NCBI RefSeq assembly: GCF_020829665.1
Contig: NZ_JAIVFT010000002.1
Location: 124,001-188,000 of the forward strand
DNA: 64,000 nucleotides
Direction of reading: 5' to 3'
Source: Nostoc sp. CHAB 5824
Lineage (GTDB): Bacteria; Cyanobacteriota; Cyanobacteriia; Cyanobacteriales; Nostocaceae
Position 1 is the stretch's first letter. Each line of letters begins with the position of its first letter. The position numbers and the translations under genes were made by a program. Shown one piece after another: positions 9,166 to 17,345 of the stretch. Below the pieces are notes generated by a model. It was given only the letters and a program-made list of their open reading frames with translations, had not been told where the DNA came from and did no database searches.

Positions 9166-9993
9166 CTATCCTCTCACCTGTAGCCCCGTACTTATATCAG
9201 CATTACTTTCTAAAAAGTCGTTATCTTTAAGAATTTCATAGAGATTAATGTTTTCCTCTAGCAAGCAAGCGTGTCCACAATGGGGCAACACCACAATCTT
9301 GTTATTTGGTAAGATATTCCCTATCCGCTTCACTTCAGTTACAGAAGGCAAAAGGCGATCGCTACCACCGGCAATCAGCAAAACTGGTTGAGTTAAGCGA
9401 TCTAATTGCTCGTCATCAACTTCAAATTCTCGCAGTAAAGACAATCGCCAAAGAACGGTTTCTGAAGGGACAGAACGCATAGTTTTTAGCAGTTCATGGC
9501 GATCGCTGCGAGAAATGCGGGGCAAAGATGCTAGAAACGGCAACAATCCCAGTGCGCCAACATCATACAACTCGGATGGCACCAGGTAAGTAAGTTGGGA
9601 TGCCCAATTCAACCAAGGGCGAAGACGAAAGGACGAAGCTGGGTTAATTAAGACAATTCGCTTAAATAAATGTGGTACTTGGATCGCTACTTTCATTGCC
9701 AAGCAACCACCAAACGACTCACCACATAGGTAAACTGGCCTCTGGGAGCTTTTTTCTAATTCGGCATGGATTAAGTCCAATACACTCTTAGCTAGCACAT
9801 CCCAAGTATTAAGGTCTTTGCGTGGGAGCGCCAAACAACGGACATCAAAGCCAGTTTCTAATCCAGCGGTTTGCGATCGCAATAGTTGACCAGTTCCATC
9901 CATTCCTGGCAAATATACCAATAGCGGATACTCTGGCTGTACTCGTTTAGGAGTCAAAAAACAAGGGTTTAGCTCAACTTCTGAGATAGTCAT
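9166..9993 (-). CDS. Alpha/beta hydrolase, phytyl-ester-synthase N-domain-like
   Basis: This 275-residue hydrolase has an N-terminal LLVYLPGMDGTGQLL oxyanion region and the nucleophile elbow GESFGG (Ser in CGESFGGCLAM). An aspartate follows in LLIAGGSDRLLPS, and the catalytic histidine lies in LPHCGHACLLE. These complete a Ser-Asp-His triad. The sequence around PGMDGTG and VYLCGESFGG resembles the N-terminal hydrolase half of plant phytyl ester synthases. The gene that follows upstream on the same strand is an acyltransferase, matching the other half. The substrate is unknown; an acyl or phytyl ester role is inferred. The ATG start lies at the end of a heptamer repeat array and has no ribosome binding site. 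Confidence 0.8.
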   Translation of the reverse strand: MTISEVELNPCFLTPKRVQPEYPLLVYLPGMDGTGQLLRSQTAGLETGFDVRCLALPRKDLNTWDVLAKSVLDLIHAELEKSSQRPVYLCGESFGGCLAMKVAIQVPHLFKRIVLINPASSFRLRPWLNWASQLTYLVPSELYDVGALGLLPFLASLPRISRSDRHELLKTMRSVPSETVLWRLSLLREFEVDDEQLDRLTQPVLLIAGGSDRLLPSVTEVKRIGNILPNNKIVVLPHCGHACLLEENINLYEILKDNDFLESNADISTGLQVRG

Positions 9994-10030
9994 TGGTCAT
10001 TAGTCATTGGTCATTGGTCATTGGTCAATG
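9990..10030. repeat. Heptamer tandem repeats in front of the hydrolase gene
   Basis: Five or six GTCATTG/GTCATTA units lie directly against the hydrolase gene. The final unit supplies its ATG start, the same arrangement as at fabD. Confidence 0.75.
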
Positions 10031-10150
10031 GTATAAAACTTTTGGACTGCTGATTGTTGCTTTTACGAGCTTCCGTACTTTTGAGCAAAAATAAAAAAGG
10101 TCTCAGAGCAAGCTACTCAAACTCGTGGGGACAATCCAAAATGAATCGCT

Positions 10151-10876
10151 TTAATAGCAACCTTGACGCAGCAAATTGCTAATTTCGCCCTGACAGTGTT
10201 CTGTCAGTTCAGCCACAACAGTTCTGGCTTGTTTGCCGTGATATTTTTGCTGATGTTGGGGCGTAATCCAATAAGGGCGACCAATTAACACCGCAACCCG
10301 ACGATAAATTACCAAAGGATGCCAACCACTTTGGTTAAATAAAGGTTCTGAAGGATCAAATAGACTCAAAAGTCTTAAGGGGAAACCAGAAGTGTTTACC
10401 TCTTCTAAGGAGGCGATCGCGATCGGCAAAATAGCTAAATCCTGTACATCAGCTCGCAATGCCAAATGGGCAAATCCCCGTTGAAACTCACCCACCATGT
10501 TTGGCACAGTAAATTTCACCATTGGTTGAGTTCCTTCTGGAAAGACTCCCACCATCTGCCGAGACTGCAATAGCACCTGCGACTGCGAAAAAAAGCTTTG
10601 CTGGCGGTTTTGAGTTTCCTCTAAGGGGAAACACCCCAATTGATCGGTGACAATCTCCCGCATTACTGGCACTTGTCCCATATAGTGATGGCAAGCAAAG
10701 CGAATCGGACTCGATAATGCCGCCATTAAAATCAGTGCATCCATAAAGCTGCGGTGATTGCTGACTACTAAGACGCTGGCATCCTGGGGAATACGATCCT
10801 CGTAATAACGAAACATTTGGGTTGAAAGCGCCGCCAGGAAAGCGCGAGAAATCTCCAGGGGGCTATTTCGACTCAT
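10151..10876 (-). CDS. PlsC-type (lysophospholipid) acyltransferase
   Basis: This 241-residue member of the 1-acylglycerol-3-phosphate acyltransferase family has the catalytic HX4D motif as NHRSFMD (about residues 40-46). Motif III is VFPEGTQ (about residues 114-120), and a hydrophobic IAILP-type strand follows as LAILPIAIAS. Family members move acyl groups to hydroxyls of lipid acceptors at the membrane face. The gene is upstream of an alpha/beta hydrolase on the same strand with about 155 bases between, so the two may act on the same lipid. The true acceptor (lysophosphatidate, phytol or other) cannot be told from the sequence. Confidence 0.85.
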   Translation of the reverse strand: MSRNSPLEISRAFLAALSTQMFRYYEDRIPQDASVLVVSNHRSFMDALILMAALSSPIRFACHHYMGQVPVMREIVTDQLGCFPLEETQNRQQSFFSQSQVLLQSRQMVGVFPEGTQPMVKFTVPNMVGEFQRGFAHLALRADVQDLAILPIAIASLEEVNTSGFPLRLLSLFDPSEPLFNQSGWHPLVIYRRVAVLIGRPYWITPQHQQKYHGKQARTVVAELTEHCQGEISNLLRQGCY

Positions 10877-11247
10877 ACCTAATCAATATATTTTTCCGGT
10901 AAATATGGCGGTTTATCTTAATTTAATTTTTACATTTCTTTACTACTGCCATGACCGTCTTAAGATAGAAATGTCTAATCTACAAAAATAGCTTGATTTT
11001 CTAATTTATCGGTTTTGTATTTTTGATCACAATAATTTCTAATAGAAAGTATTCAAAAAAATTATGATTAGTTAATTTTCATCTTTTCAGCAAAAATGAG
11101 TTGAATTGATACATATTACAAAACAATTCTTGATCTGAAAAATTTGCTACTATTAAGGCATTGTTGGAAAAAATAGAAATAATATTGTATAATTACTTGG
11201 TTTTTCCGATAAAAGTAAAACGTTTTATAATTTAATTTTTATTTTGC
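10877..11247. other. AT-rich divergent intergenic region
   Basis: These 371 bases separate the divergent acyltransferase and metG. The stretch is very AT-rich with no ORF and no repeat array. It must hold both promoters; one candidate for metG is listed separately. Confidence 0.6.
11164..11193 (+). promoter_or_regulatory. Candidate sigma-70 promoter for metG
   Basis: TTGGAA (11164-11169) and TATAAT (11188-11193) are 18 bases apart, about 55 bases before the metG start. The -10 matches consensus; the -35 is partial. The surrounding DNA is so AT-rich that chance matches are likely. Confidence 0.3.
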
Positions 11248-12852
11248 ATGAATCTAGTGAATAAAAAAGAATTGACATTTGCACTAACAACACCGCTATA
11301 TTATGTAAACGATATCCCTCATATAGGCAGTGCTTATACGACGATCGCAGCAGATGTAGTAGCGCGATTTCAAAGATTGCTGGGGCATCGAGTATTGCTG
11401 ATTACAGGTACAGATGAACATGGGCAAAAAATTCAGCGATCGGCAGAAAGTATAGGGAAAGCACCACAAGAGTTTTGCGATGAAATTGTCCCTAACTTCG
11501 TGAGTTTGTGGCAGTTACTTGACATTCAATACGATCGCTTTAGTCGAACTACTGCTGCTCGTCATGAAGCGATCGTTAAAGAATTCTTTGAGCGAGTCTG
11601 GAAATCTGGTGATATCTACCAGGGACAACAACAAGGCTGGTACTGCGTATCCTGTGAAGAATTCAAAGAAGAACGCGATCTCCTAGAAGGACACCGTTGC
11701 CCGATTCATACTAACAAAGAAGTCGAGTGGCGAGACGAGCAAAACTATTTTTTCCGCTTATCTAAATATCAAACTAAGCTGACAGAATTTTATCAATCTA
11801 AACCGGATTTTATTCAACCAGAAAGTCGGCGCAACGAAGTCCTGAGTTTTGTAAATCAAGGGCTGCAAGATTTTTCAATTTCGCGGATAAATCTAGATTG
11901 GGGTTTTCCCGTACCAGTTGATCCCAAGCACACCCTTTATGTTTGGTTTGATGCGTTGCTAGGTTATATAACGGCATTACTAGAACCAGATGCAGAACCG
12001 ACTTTAGCAAATGCTTTAGAAATATGGTGGCCAATCAGCCTGCACCTAATTGGTAAAGATATTCTGCGCTTCCATGCAGTTTACTGGCCAGCAATGCTGT
12101 TGTCGGCTGGCTTACCCTTACCAAAGCGAGTATTTGGGCATGGTTTTTTGACTAAAGATGGTCAGAAGATGGGCAAAAGTCTGGGTAATACCCTTGATCC
12201 TGTGGCGTTAGTTCAGCGCTATGGTAGTGATGCCGTTCGTTATTACTTCCTTAAGGAAATCGAATTTGGCAAGGATGGAGATTTTAATGAAATTAGGTTC
12301 ATTAATGTTTTGAATGCAGATTTGGCAAATGACTTAGGTAATTTGCTCAATCGCACCTTGAACATGGTGAAGAAATACTGCGCTGAGAATAATTTCCCAT
12401 CAATCGGTAATGAAGCGATTCCTGACGAAAATTCTTTGAAAACAATTGGTTTACGTCTAGGAGAACAGGTAAAAAAAGCCTATGAGGAGCTAGCTTTCAA
12501 TCAAGCCTGCGGGGCTATTCTTTCACTGGTGCAAGCCAGTAATAAGTTTATTGATGAACAAGCTCCTTGGTCATTATATAAACAGGGACAGCAGGAGTCG
12601 GTGGAAAAAGTTCTCTACGCAGTTCTAGAATCAGTTAGACTAGCAGCTTATCTGCTATCCCCAATTATTCCGAACATCAGTAGCGATATTTATCAGCAGC
12701 TGGGCTTCGGAATAAACTTTAACGATCAAAGACAAAGTTCAGTTACTGCTCCTTTTGCTACCCATGCTACATGGGGGATACTATCCAGTAAACAACAGTT
12801 GGGTACACCCCAACCAATTTTTAAGCGAATAGAATCTCCAAAAAACGATTAG
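11248..12852 (+). CDS. metG: Methionyl-tRNA synthetase MetG
   Basis: This 534-residue class I synthetase charges tRNA-Met, including the initiator. The HIGH motif is PHIGSAY (residues 24-30) and the KMSKS loop is KMGKS (residues 307-311). A zinc-knuckle-like insertion, CVSCEEF followed by HRCPIH, lies near residues 130-155. The anticodon-binding helical domain fills the C-terminal 170 residues. The C-terminal EMAP/Trbp111 dimerisation domain of longer bacterial enzymes is absent, giving the short form. The ATG start lies in a strongly AT-rich leader without a clear ribosome binding site. It is probably transcribed alone. Confidence 0.96.
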   Translation: MNLVNKKELTFALTTPLYYVNDIPHIGSAYTTIAADVVARFQRLLGHRVLLITGTDEHGQKIQRSAESIGKAPQEFCDEIVPNFVSLWQLLDIQYDRFSRTTAARHEAIVKEFFERVWKSGDIYQGQQQGWYCVSCEEFKEERDLLEGHRCPIHTNKEVEWRDEQNYFFRLSKYQTKLTEFYQSKPDFIQPESRRNEVLSFVNQGLQDFSISRINLDWGFPVPVDPKHTLYVWFDALLGYITALLEPDAEPTLANALEIWWPISLHLIGKDILRFHAVYWPAMLLSAGLPLPKRVFGHGFLTKDGQKMGKSLGNTLDPVALVQRYGSDAVRYYFLKEIEFGKDGDFNEIRFINVLNADLANDLGNLLNRTLNMVKKYCAENNFPSIGNEAIPDENSLKTIGLRLGEQVKKAYEELAFNQACGAILSLVQASNKFIDEQAPWSLYKQGQQESVEKVLYAVLESVRLAAYLLSPIIPNISSDIYQQLGFGINFNDQRQSSVTAPFATHATWGILSSKQQLGTPQPIFKRIESPKND

Positions 12853-13018
12853 TCCTTATCAAAGTCTGATTTTGTTCAATTTCTTATTCTCTCAAAAAAT
12901 TTATCGAGGCTTAACTTATATTATTAGCCCCGGAACATTATCATAAGCCACTGTGACTAGCATCTAAAAGTTGGTAATTTGTATCAAAAATAACAGGGAT
13001 AAAAATTGAGGTATCACA

Positions 13019-13651
13019 ATGATGTTGAATAATTTGGAAAACGATTCGATATTTACGCCAGAACAAGTTTTGGAGAATCGGGGTCGGGTCGCCATATTTA
13101 TTGATGGCTCAAATCTATTTTACGCAGCACTGCAACTAGGGATTGAAATTGATTACACGAAGCTATTATGTCGATTAACTGGAGGTTCTAGACTACTGCG
13201 GTCTTTTTTCTACACTGGTGTAGACCGGACAAACGAGAAGCAACAGGGGTTTCTGCTGTGGATGCGTCGCAATGGCTATCGAGTCATTGCTAAGGATTTA
13301 GTCCAGCTACCAGATGGCTCTAAAAAAGCTAACCTGGATGTAGAAATAGCAGTAGACATGATGGCGCTAGTAGATTCTTATGATACCGCAGTTTTAGTCA
13401 GCGGTGATGGGGATTTGGCGTATGCGGTAAATTCAGTCAGCTATCGCGGCGTGCGGGTAGAAGTAGTGAGCTTACGTTCGATGACCAGCGACAGCTTAAT
13501 TAATGTAAGCGATCGCTACATTGATTTAGAAGCCATCAAAGAAGATATTCAAAAAACCCCTCGCCAAAGCTATCCATACCGTCCCTTATCTGGTATTGGT
13601 TTTTTGGAAGACCCAAGAACTAGTGATGGACATTTAGAAATCCAAGAATAA
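13019..13651 (+). CDS. LabA-like NYN domain protein (PIN-like ribonuclease fold)
   Basis: This 210-residue protein has a NYN domain across about residues 23-170. Acidic residues are placed as in PIN/NYN nucleases: FIDGSNLF (D29), KKANLDVEIAVDMM and LVSGDGDLAYAV. It resembles LabA, which in Synechococcus modulates KaiC-dependent circadian output, but paralogues of unknown role are common. A GAGG sequence lies 7 bases before the first ATG; a second ATG follows at once, so the start could be 13022. The stop codon overlaps the start of the lptC-like gene (TAATG), so translation of the two is coupled. RNase activity is inferred only. Confidence 0.85.
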   Translation: MMLNNLENDSIFTPEQVLENRGRVAIFIDGSNLFYAALQLGIEIDYTKLLCRLTGGSRLLRSFFYTGVDRTNEKQQGFLLWMRRNGYRVIAKDLVQLPDGSKKANLDVEIAVDMMALVDSYDTAVLVSGDGDLAYAVNSVSYRGVRVEVVSLRSMTSDSLINVSDRYIDLEAIKEDIQKTPRQSYPYRPLSGIGFLEDPRTSDGHLEIQE

Positions 13652-14859
13652 TGGCGCATCAATTTCATAAAAAAGGGAGACGGGAAAAGAGAAATATTCA
13701 AAATTTTTTTTCCACTCGCTCTTTGCTTGTTTTGCCTTTAACTTTTGTCTTAGTAATTGGTTTAGTTGCCTGCGGGGGTAAATCCCCCCCAGCTTCCCAA
13801 AAAAATACTGCGGATTCATCTAACCAAGATAGTAAATTAACTTTCTTTGATGTCACCCTAGAACAGGCAGATGAAGTGGGAAGACCGATTTGGAAAGTCA
13901 GGGCCAAAACCGCAAAATACACCAAAGAAAAACAAATTGGTCAGGCTGAAAGTCCTTATGGTGAACTATATCAGGATGGCAAAGTAGTTTACCAAATCAA
14001 GGCAGATTTAGCAGATATTGAACAAAATGGCAAGCAGTTGTTTCTTAAAGGTAAGATATTTGCTACAGATCCTAGTAATGGAATTGTGTTGCAAGGTAAT
14101 GAATTAGAATGGCGTCCCAAAGAAGATTTGTTGATTGTCCGTAAGCAGATTAACGGCACTCATAAACAACTACAAGCAGTGGCGCAGGAAGCACGAGTTA
14201 AAACCCGCGAACAGCGCATGGAATTTTCTGGAGGGGTAATAGCAAATTCCGTTGATCCCCAGTTACAAGTAAGAACCGAGCATTTGATTTGGAATATTAA
14301 AGAAGAAAAACTGATTGGCGATCGCCCTTTACAAATTGACCGCTACAAAGATAATAAAATTAGCGATCGCGGCAAGGGAAATTCTGCCGAAGTCAACTTA
14401 AAAACGAAAATTGCCATCATTCAACAGAATGCTCAATTAGAATTATTAGACCCACCAGTGCAAATAGCTAGTAACTCTATGACCTGGAACATGAACGCAG
14501 AAACTGTGATTACAAATTCCCCAGTGCGGATGTTCCAGCGTGTCGAAAATCTGACCGTAACCGCTAATCAAGGTGAAATGAAAATACCGCAAAAAACGGT
14601 TTATTTAACAGGTAACGTCAATGCCATTGGTCAGCGTCGCCAATCTTTGAAATCTAATACATTAACTTGGTATTTAGACAATAAGTTAGTTGAAGCTCAG
14701 GGAAATATAGTTTATCAACAAGCTGACCCACCATTAAATTTTACAGGTGAGACAGCCGTTGGTAATCTGCAAACAGAAAATATTGTTGTTAAAGGCGGCA
14801 GTTCTAGCGGTAGGGTAGTAACTGAAATTATTCCCCAAGAAAGAGCCAATCGTCAGTAG
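13651..14859 (+). CDS. lptC: LptC-like lipopolysaccharide export lipoprotein/anchor
   Basis: This 402-residue protein has a basic N terminus, a hydrophobic segment (about residues 24-40) and a lipobox LVAC with Cys41, so it is likely a lipoprotein or a membrane-anchored periplasmic protein. The rest is beta-rich, with LptC/OstA-type repeats such as VTLEQADEVGRPIWKV, LTWYLDNKLVEAQGNIVY and KTVYLTGNVNA. LptC passes lipopolysaccharide from the inner-membrane LptBFG transporter toward LptA. Cyanobacterial LptC proteins are about twice the size of the E. coli protein, as here. The start codon overlaps the stop of the LabA-like gene. No lptB or lptA is adjacent. Confidence 0.82.
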   Translation: MAHQFHKKGRREKRNIQNFFSTRSLLVLPLTFVLVIGLVACGGKSPPASQKNTADSSNQDSKLTFFDVTLEQADEVGRPIWKVRAKTAKYTKEKQIGQAESPYGELYQDGKVVYQIKADLADIEQNGKQLFLKGKIFATDPSNGIVLQGNELEWRPKEDLLIVRKQINGTHKQLQAVAQEARVKTREQRMEFSGGVIANSVDPQLQVRTEHLIWNIKEEKLIGDRPLQIDRYKDNKISDRGKGNSAEVNLKTKIAIIQQNAQLELLDPPVQIASNSMTWNMNAETVITNSPVRMFQRVENLTVTANQGEMKIPQKTVYLTGNVNAIGQRRQSLKSNTLTWYLDNKLVEAQGNIVYQQADPPLNFTGETAVGNLQTENIVVKGGSSSGRVVTEIIPQERANRQ

Positions 14860-14904
14860 TAGAGTTAGGGGTAATAGGGAGTAAGAAAGATGAAGGGCAT
14901 GAGG

Positions 14905-15173
14905 GAGTCTTTAAACTGCGTTAATGAGTCGAATGGCACTAAGTTAAGCCATAAAGTCTATAGAATCCCGCTTTTTAGCTCTCGTTACAAGGCTTTGACT
15001 TGTAATGCAATTCTTGGAGGCTCTGCCTCCTTCGTTGTTTGGAGGCTCTGCTTCCAAGAGCCTATTCCCAGGCTCCACGTGGGAACTAGTCTGTATATGA
15101 CTTTGGTCTTAACTTAGTGCCATTCGTTAATGAGTCTTTGAACTCCATCAACGAGTCTTTGAGCTAGATGAAC
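14905..15173. repeat. Three-unit 21-bp tandem repeat, interrupted
   Basis: Units of the form GAGTCTTTGAACTCCATCAAC occupy 14905-14930 and 15126-15173. If the inserted element and one copy of GTTAATGAGTC are removed, the 21-base period is restored exactly. The same unit family makes a 12-unit array at 54305-54556. Confidence 0.75.
14931..15125. mobile_element. MITE-like element with 18-bp terminal inverted repeats and 11-bp target duplication
   Basis: The 195-bp element begins GAATGGCACTAAGTTAAG and ends with its exact reverse complement CTTAACTTAGTGCCATTC. It is flanked on both sides by GTTAATGAGTC (14920-14930 and 15126-15136). The inside carries GC-rich palindromes such as GGAGGCTCTGCCTCC and has no transposase. 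It interrupts a 21-bp tandem repeat whose period is restored by precise removal, which supports insertion by transposition. The parent element is not in this window. Confidence 0.75.
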
Positions 15174-15246
15174 AAAATTCTAACTCTCCCTCATCCCTTC
15201 ATCTCGCTTTACTCCCCACCTTTACCCAGAGATTTTGGGTTGGTCG

Positions 15247-15271
15247 AGTACTAAGCTAGGATCTTAGTACT
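15247..15271. promoter_or_regulatory. Palindrome upstream of the CsoR/InrS-like regulator
   Basis: AGTACTAAG (15247-15255) and CTTAGTACT (15263-15271) form perfect 9-bp arms around a 7-base spacer, ending 19 bases before the regulator start codon. The position fits an operator for autoregulation. Classical CsoR/RcnR operators have central G/C tracts, which this lacks. Confidence 0.4.
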
Positions 15272-15290
15272 ACAAGTCTTTTGATAACCC

Positions 15291-15692
15291 ATGAATGGAT
15301 CAAACCGATTAGGCAAGGAATCTTTGCCAATACCCCAGCAAGCAGAACATTCCCACCATCACGATACAGACCACGAGCATACAGATCATACTCATGGGGC
15401 TGGAGAGTCGGCTCATCCTCACGTCCATAGCGAAGAGTCATTACGGCGAATTGCCAACCGATTATCGCGGATAGAAGGACATGTTCGTGGTATTAAAACA
15501 ATGGTGCAGCAAAATAGCCCTTGTCCTGATGTTCTACTGCAAATTGCCGCAGTGCGAGGCGCGTTAGATAGGGTAGCGCGAATTGTTTTGGATGAACATT
15601 TAACTGAGTGTATTGGTAGAGCCGCACAAGAGGGTAATATTGACGTTGAAATTAAACAGTTAAAAGCTGCTTTAGATCGATTTTTACCTTAA
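15291..15692 (+). CDS. CsoR/RcnR-family metal-sensing repressor, InrS-like
   Basis: This 133-residue all-helical regulator has the family signature RLSRIEGHVRGIKTMV and metal ligands C78, H103 and C107, with the C-x24-H-x3-C spacing of CsoR and InrS. H46, 32 residues before C78, fits the extra N-terminal histidine ligand reported for the nickel sensor InrS of Synechocystis. The first 46 residues form an unusually His-rich tail with repeated HSHHH, DHEHTDHTH and HPHVH. Such a tail could bind nickel, cobalt or copper. Family members leave DNA when metal binds, releasing an efflux gene. No efflux gene is adjacent, so the target lies elsewhere or is self only. Confidence 0.82.
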   Translation: MNGSNRLGKESLPIPQQAEHSHHHDTDHEHTDHTHGAGESAHPHVHSEESLRRIANRLSRIEGHVRGIKTMVQQNSPCPDVLLQIAAVRGALDRVARIVLDEHLTECIGRAAQEGNIDVEIKQLKAALDRFLP

Positions 15693-15835
15693 GAATTAGA
15701 AAAATAAAAAATTAACTAGCACGACAAAACATTTTGTAGAGATGCAAGATTTGGTGTATTGACTCAGGCAAAGGGTTTTTTAGGCCAAAATTCGCACAAG
15801 TATTTTTGTAAAGTTCTTTATCTTTGAATAGCTTA

Positions 15836-16933
15836 TTACATTTGCATAGAACGGTAAACCAAAGGTAGGGGTAAATCCAAGTTTTCTTGATTAGCCTGCT
15901 TTGTGGCTGTAGTAATCAGGTGATGATCTGGTGACAGATGACAGACAGGATCAGTGACAGCAGCATTGTTCGTCAGAAGTAACGCTTGGCAACGGCAACC
16001 ACCAAAATCAAGCTGGCGGCGATCGCAACTTTGGCAAGGTTCAGGCATCCATTCTGTTCCCCGGAAGCGATTAAAAGCAGGTGATTCAAACCAAATCCAA
16101 TCTAGTGAATGGTTGCGGACGTTAGCAAATTCTAGTTCGGGAATAGAACTGGCGGCTTGGCAAGGTAACACATTGCCATTGGGAGCGATCGCTAAAGCTC
16201 TATTACCCCAGCCACCCATACATGGTTTGGGATAATCTTCATAGTAGTCTGGAAGCACATATAAGATGCCCATTGGGCAGATGTTGCGCTCTCTAGCTAA
16301 TGCCACTGCGGCATCTGCTCGTTCTAGCTGCTGGCGGGTGGGTAGTAAAACAGTACGGTTGCGATATGCCCAGCCATAATACTGAGTGTTCGCTAATTCA
16401 ACTCGGTCTGCTTTTAAAACCTCACACAGTTCTAAAATCTCATCAATCCTATCTAGGTTTTGCCGATGCAGAACAAAATTAAGTGTCAGCGGGAAACCCA
16501 AAGCTTTTACTAATCTTGCTGCCTCTAGTTTTTGCTTAAAAGAGGGAGTTCCAGCAATATAGTCCGACTCAGCAGCACGACTATCTTGGATACTAATTTG
16601 TACGTGATCGAGTCCGGCATCAAGCAGCTGTGTGGCTCGTTCTGAAGTTAACAGCGTAGCAGCAGTAATCAAAGTAGTATATAGTTCGGCTTTAGCTGCT
16701 GCTGCCACAAGTAATTCTATATCTTTTCGTAGCAGTGGTTCGCCGCCAGTCAAGCCAAGCTGTAACACACCCAAGTTCGAGGCTTGCTGAATCACTCGCA
16801 ACCAATCCTCGGTGGAAAGTTCCTGACGATACTGGTTATCGCCACAATTAAGCGGGTTGGAGCAGTACGGACAACGCAGTGGGCAGCGATACGTTAATTC
16901 TGCAATCAAGCTTAAAGGTCTATCAATCGTCAT
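15836..16933 (-). CDS. pqqE: PQQ biosynthesis radical SAM enzyme PqqE
   Basis: This 365-residue radical SAM enzyme forms the carbon-carbon bond between the glutamate and tyrosine of PqqA in pyrroloquinoline quinone synthesis. The radical SAM cluster is bound by C17, C21 and C24 in CPLRCPYC, followed by GGEPLLR. The C-terminal SPASM region has further cysteines in KPCMGGWGNR, NVLPCQAAS, PEPCQSCDRR and GGCRCQAL, which bind auxiliary clusters. Length is close to other PqqE proteins. It is the last gene of pqqABCDE, 15 bases after pqqD. The reaction needs PqqD as peptide chaperone. Confidence 0.95.
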   Translation of the reverse strand: MTIDRPLSLIAELTYRCPLRCPYCSNPLNCGDNQYRQELSTEDWLRVIQQASNLGVLQLGLTGGEPLLRKDIELLVAAAAKAELYTTLITAATLLTSERATQLLDAGLDHVQISIQDSRAAESDYIAGTPSFKQKLEAARLVKALGFPLTLNFVLHRQNLDRIDEILELCEVLKADRVELANTQYYGWAYRNRTVLLPTRQQLERADAAVALARERNICPMGILYVLPDYYEDYPKPCMGGWGNRALAIAPNGNVLPCQAASSIPELEFANVRNHSLDWIWFESPAFNRFRGTEWMPEPCQSCDRRQLDFGGCRCQALLLTNNAAVTDPVCHLSPDHHLITTATKQANQENLDLPLPLVYRSMQM

Positions 16934-16948
16934 TGTTAGTAATAGTGC

Positions 16949-17290
16949 TTAGTTTAAATCTGCTCCACTTGAGAAATTACTCTTTTCAATTGGAGGTAAA
17001 GGTTCTGGTTCTATTCCTTCTAAAATTAATAGTCCTCGTTTACTAATTCGAGAGAGCAGATGGCGCACGTCCTCTAGCACATTTTCGCCCTGGTACTGTT
17101 TCTTCAACTTTGCTGCGATCGCATTCAGAGTTCGCTCACCGTTACAGAGTGCTAAAATTGCTGCTGCTGTGGAGTTTAATTGTAGTGCCCCTTCTGGAAT
17201 CAGGAGCCAATGCTGCTTTCTCAGATCATCCCAGCGTAAACGCACACCACGAACTAGGCGCGGTCGGGCATGATTCTCTATAGTAGTCAT
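16949..17290 (-). CDS. pqqD: PQQ biosynthesis peptide chaperone PqqD
   Basis: This 113-residue RiPP recognition element binds PqqA and presents it to PqqE. The core is typical: RPRLVRGVRLRWDDLRKQHW, LLIPEGALQLNSTAAAIL, then the winged-helix portion LCNGERTLNAIAAKL and LLSRISKRGLLIL. It is somewhat longer than the usual 90 or so residues because of a C-terminal tail rich in Pro and Glu. It lies between pqqC and pqqE on the same strand. Assignment is strong because of both sequence and operon context. Confidence 0.93.
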   Translation of the reverse strand: MTTIENHARPRLVRGVRLRWDDLRKQHWLLIPEGALQLNSTAAAILALCNGERTLNAIAAKLKKQYQGENVLEDVRHLLSRISKRGLLILEGIEPEPLPPIEKSNFSSGADLN

Positions 17291-17345
17291 TTAATTCGTA
17301 ATTCGTAGTTAATGTTATAGGGATTAGGGACAAAGAGAATAACTA

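Larger units (their letters stand above)
14860..15290. other. Repeat-bearing intergenic region between lptC and the metal regulator
   Basis: No credible gene is present. The stretch holds three units of a 21-bp tandem repeat interrupted by a 195-bp inverted-repeat element, then a palindrome in front of the regulator gene. Each is described separately. Confidence 0.7.

Noticed and set aside
14890..15117. Plus-strand ORF of 75 codons after lptC
   Set aside because: It crosses from a tandem repeat into a mobile element and so cannot be an ancestral gene.
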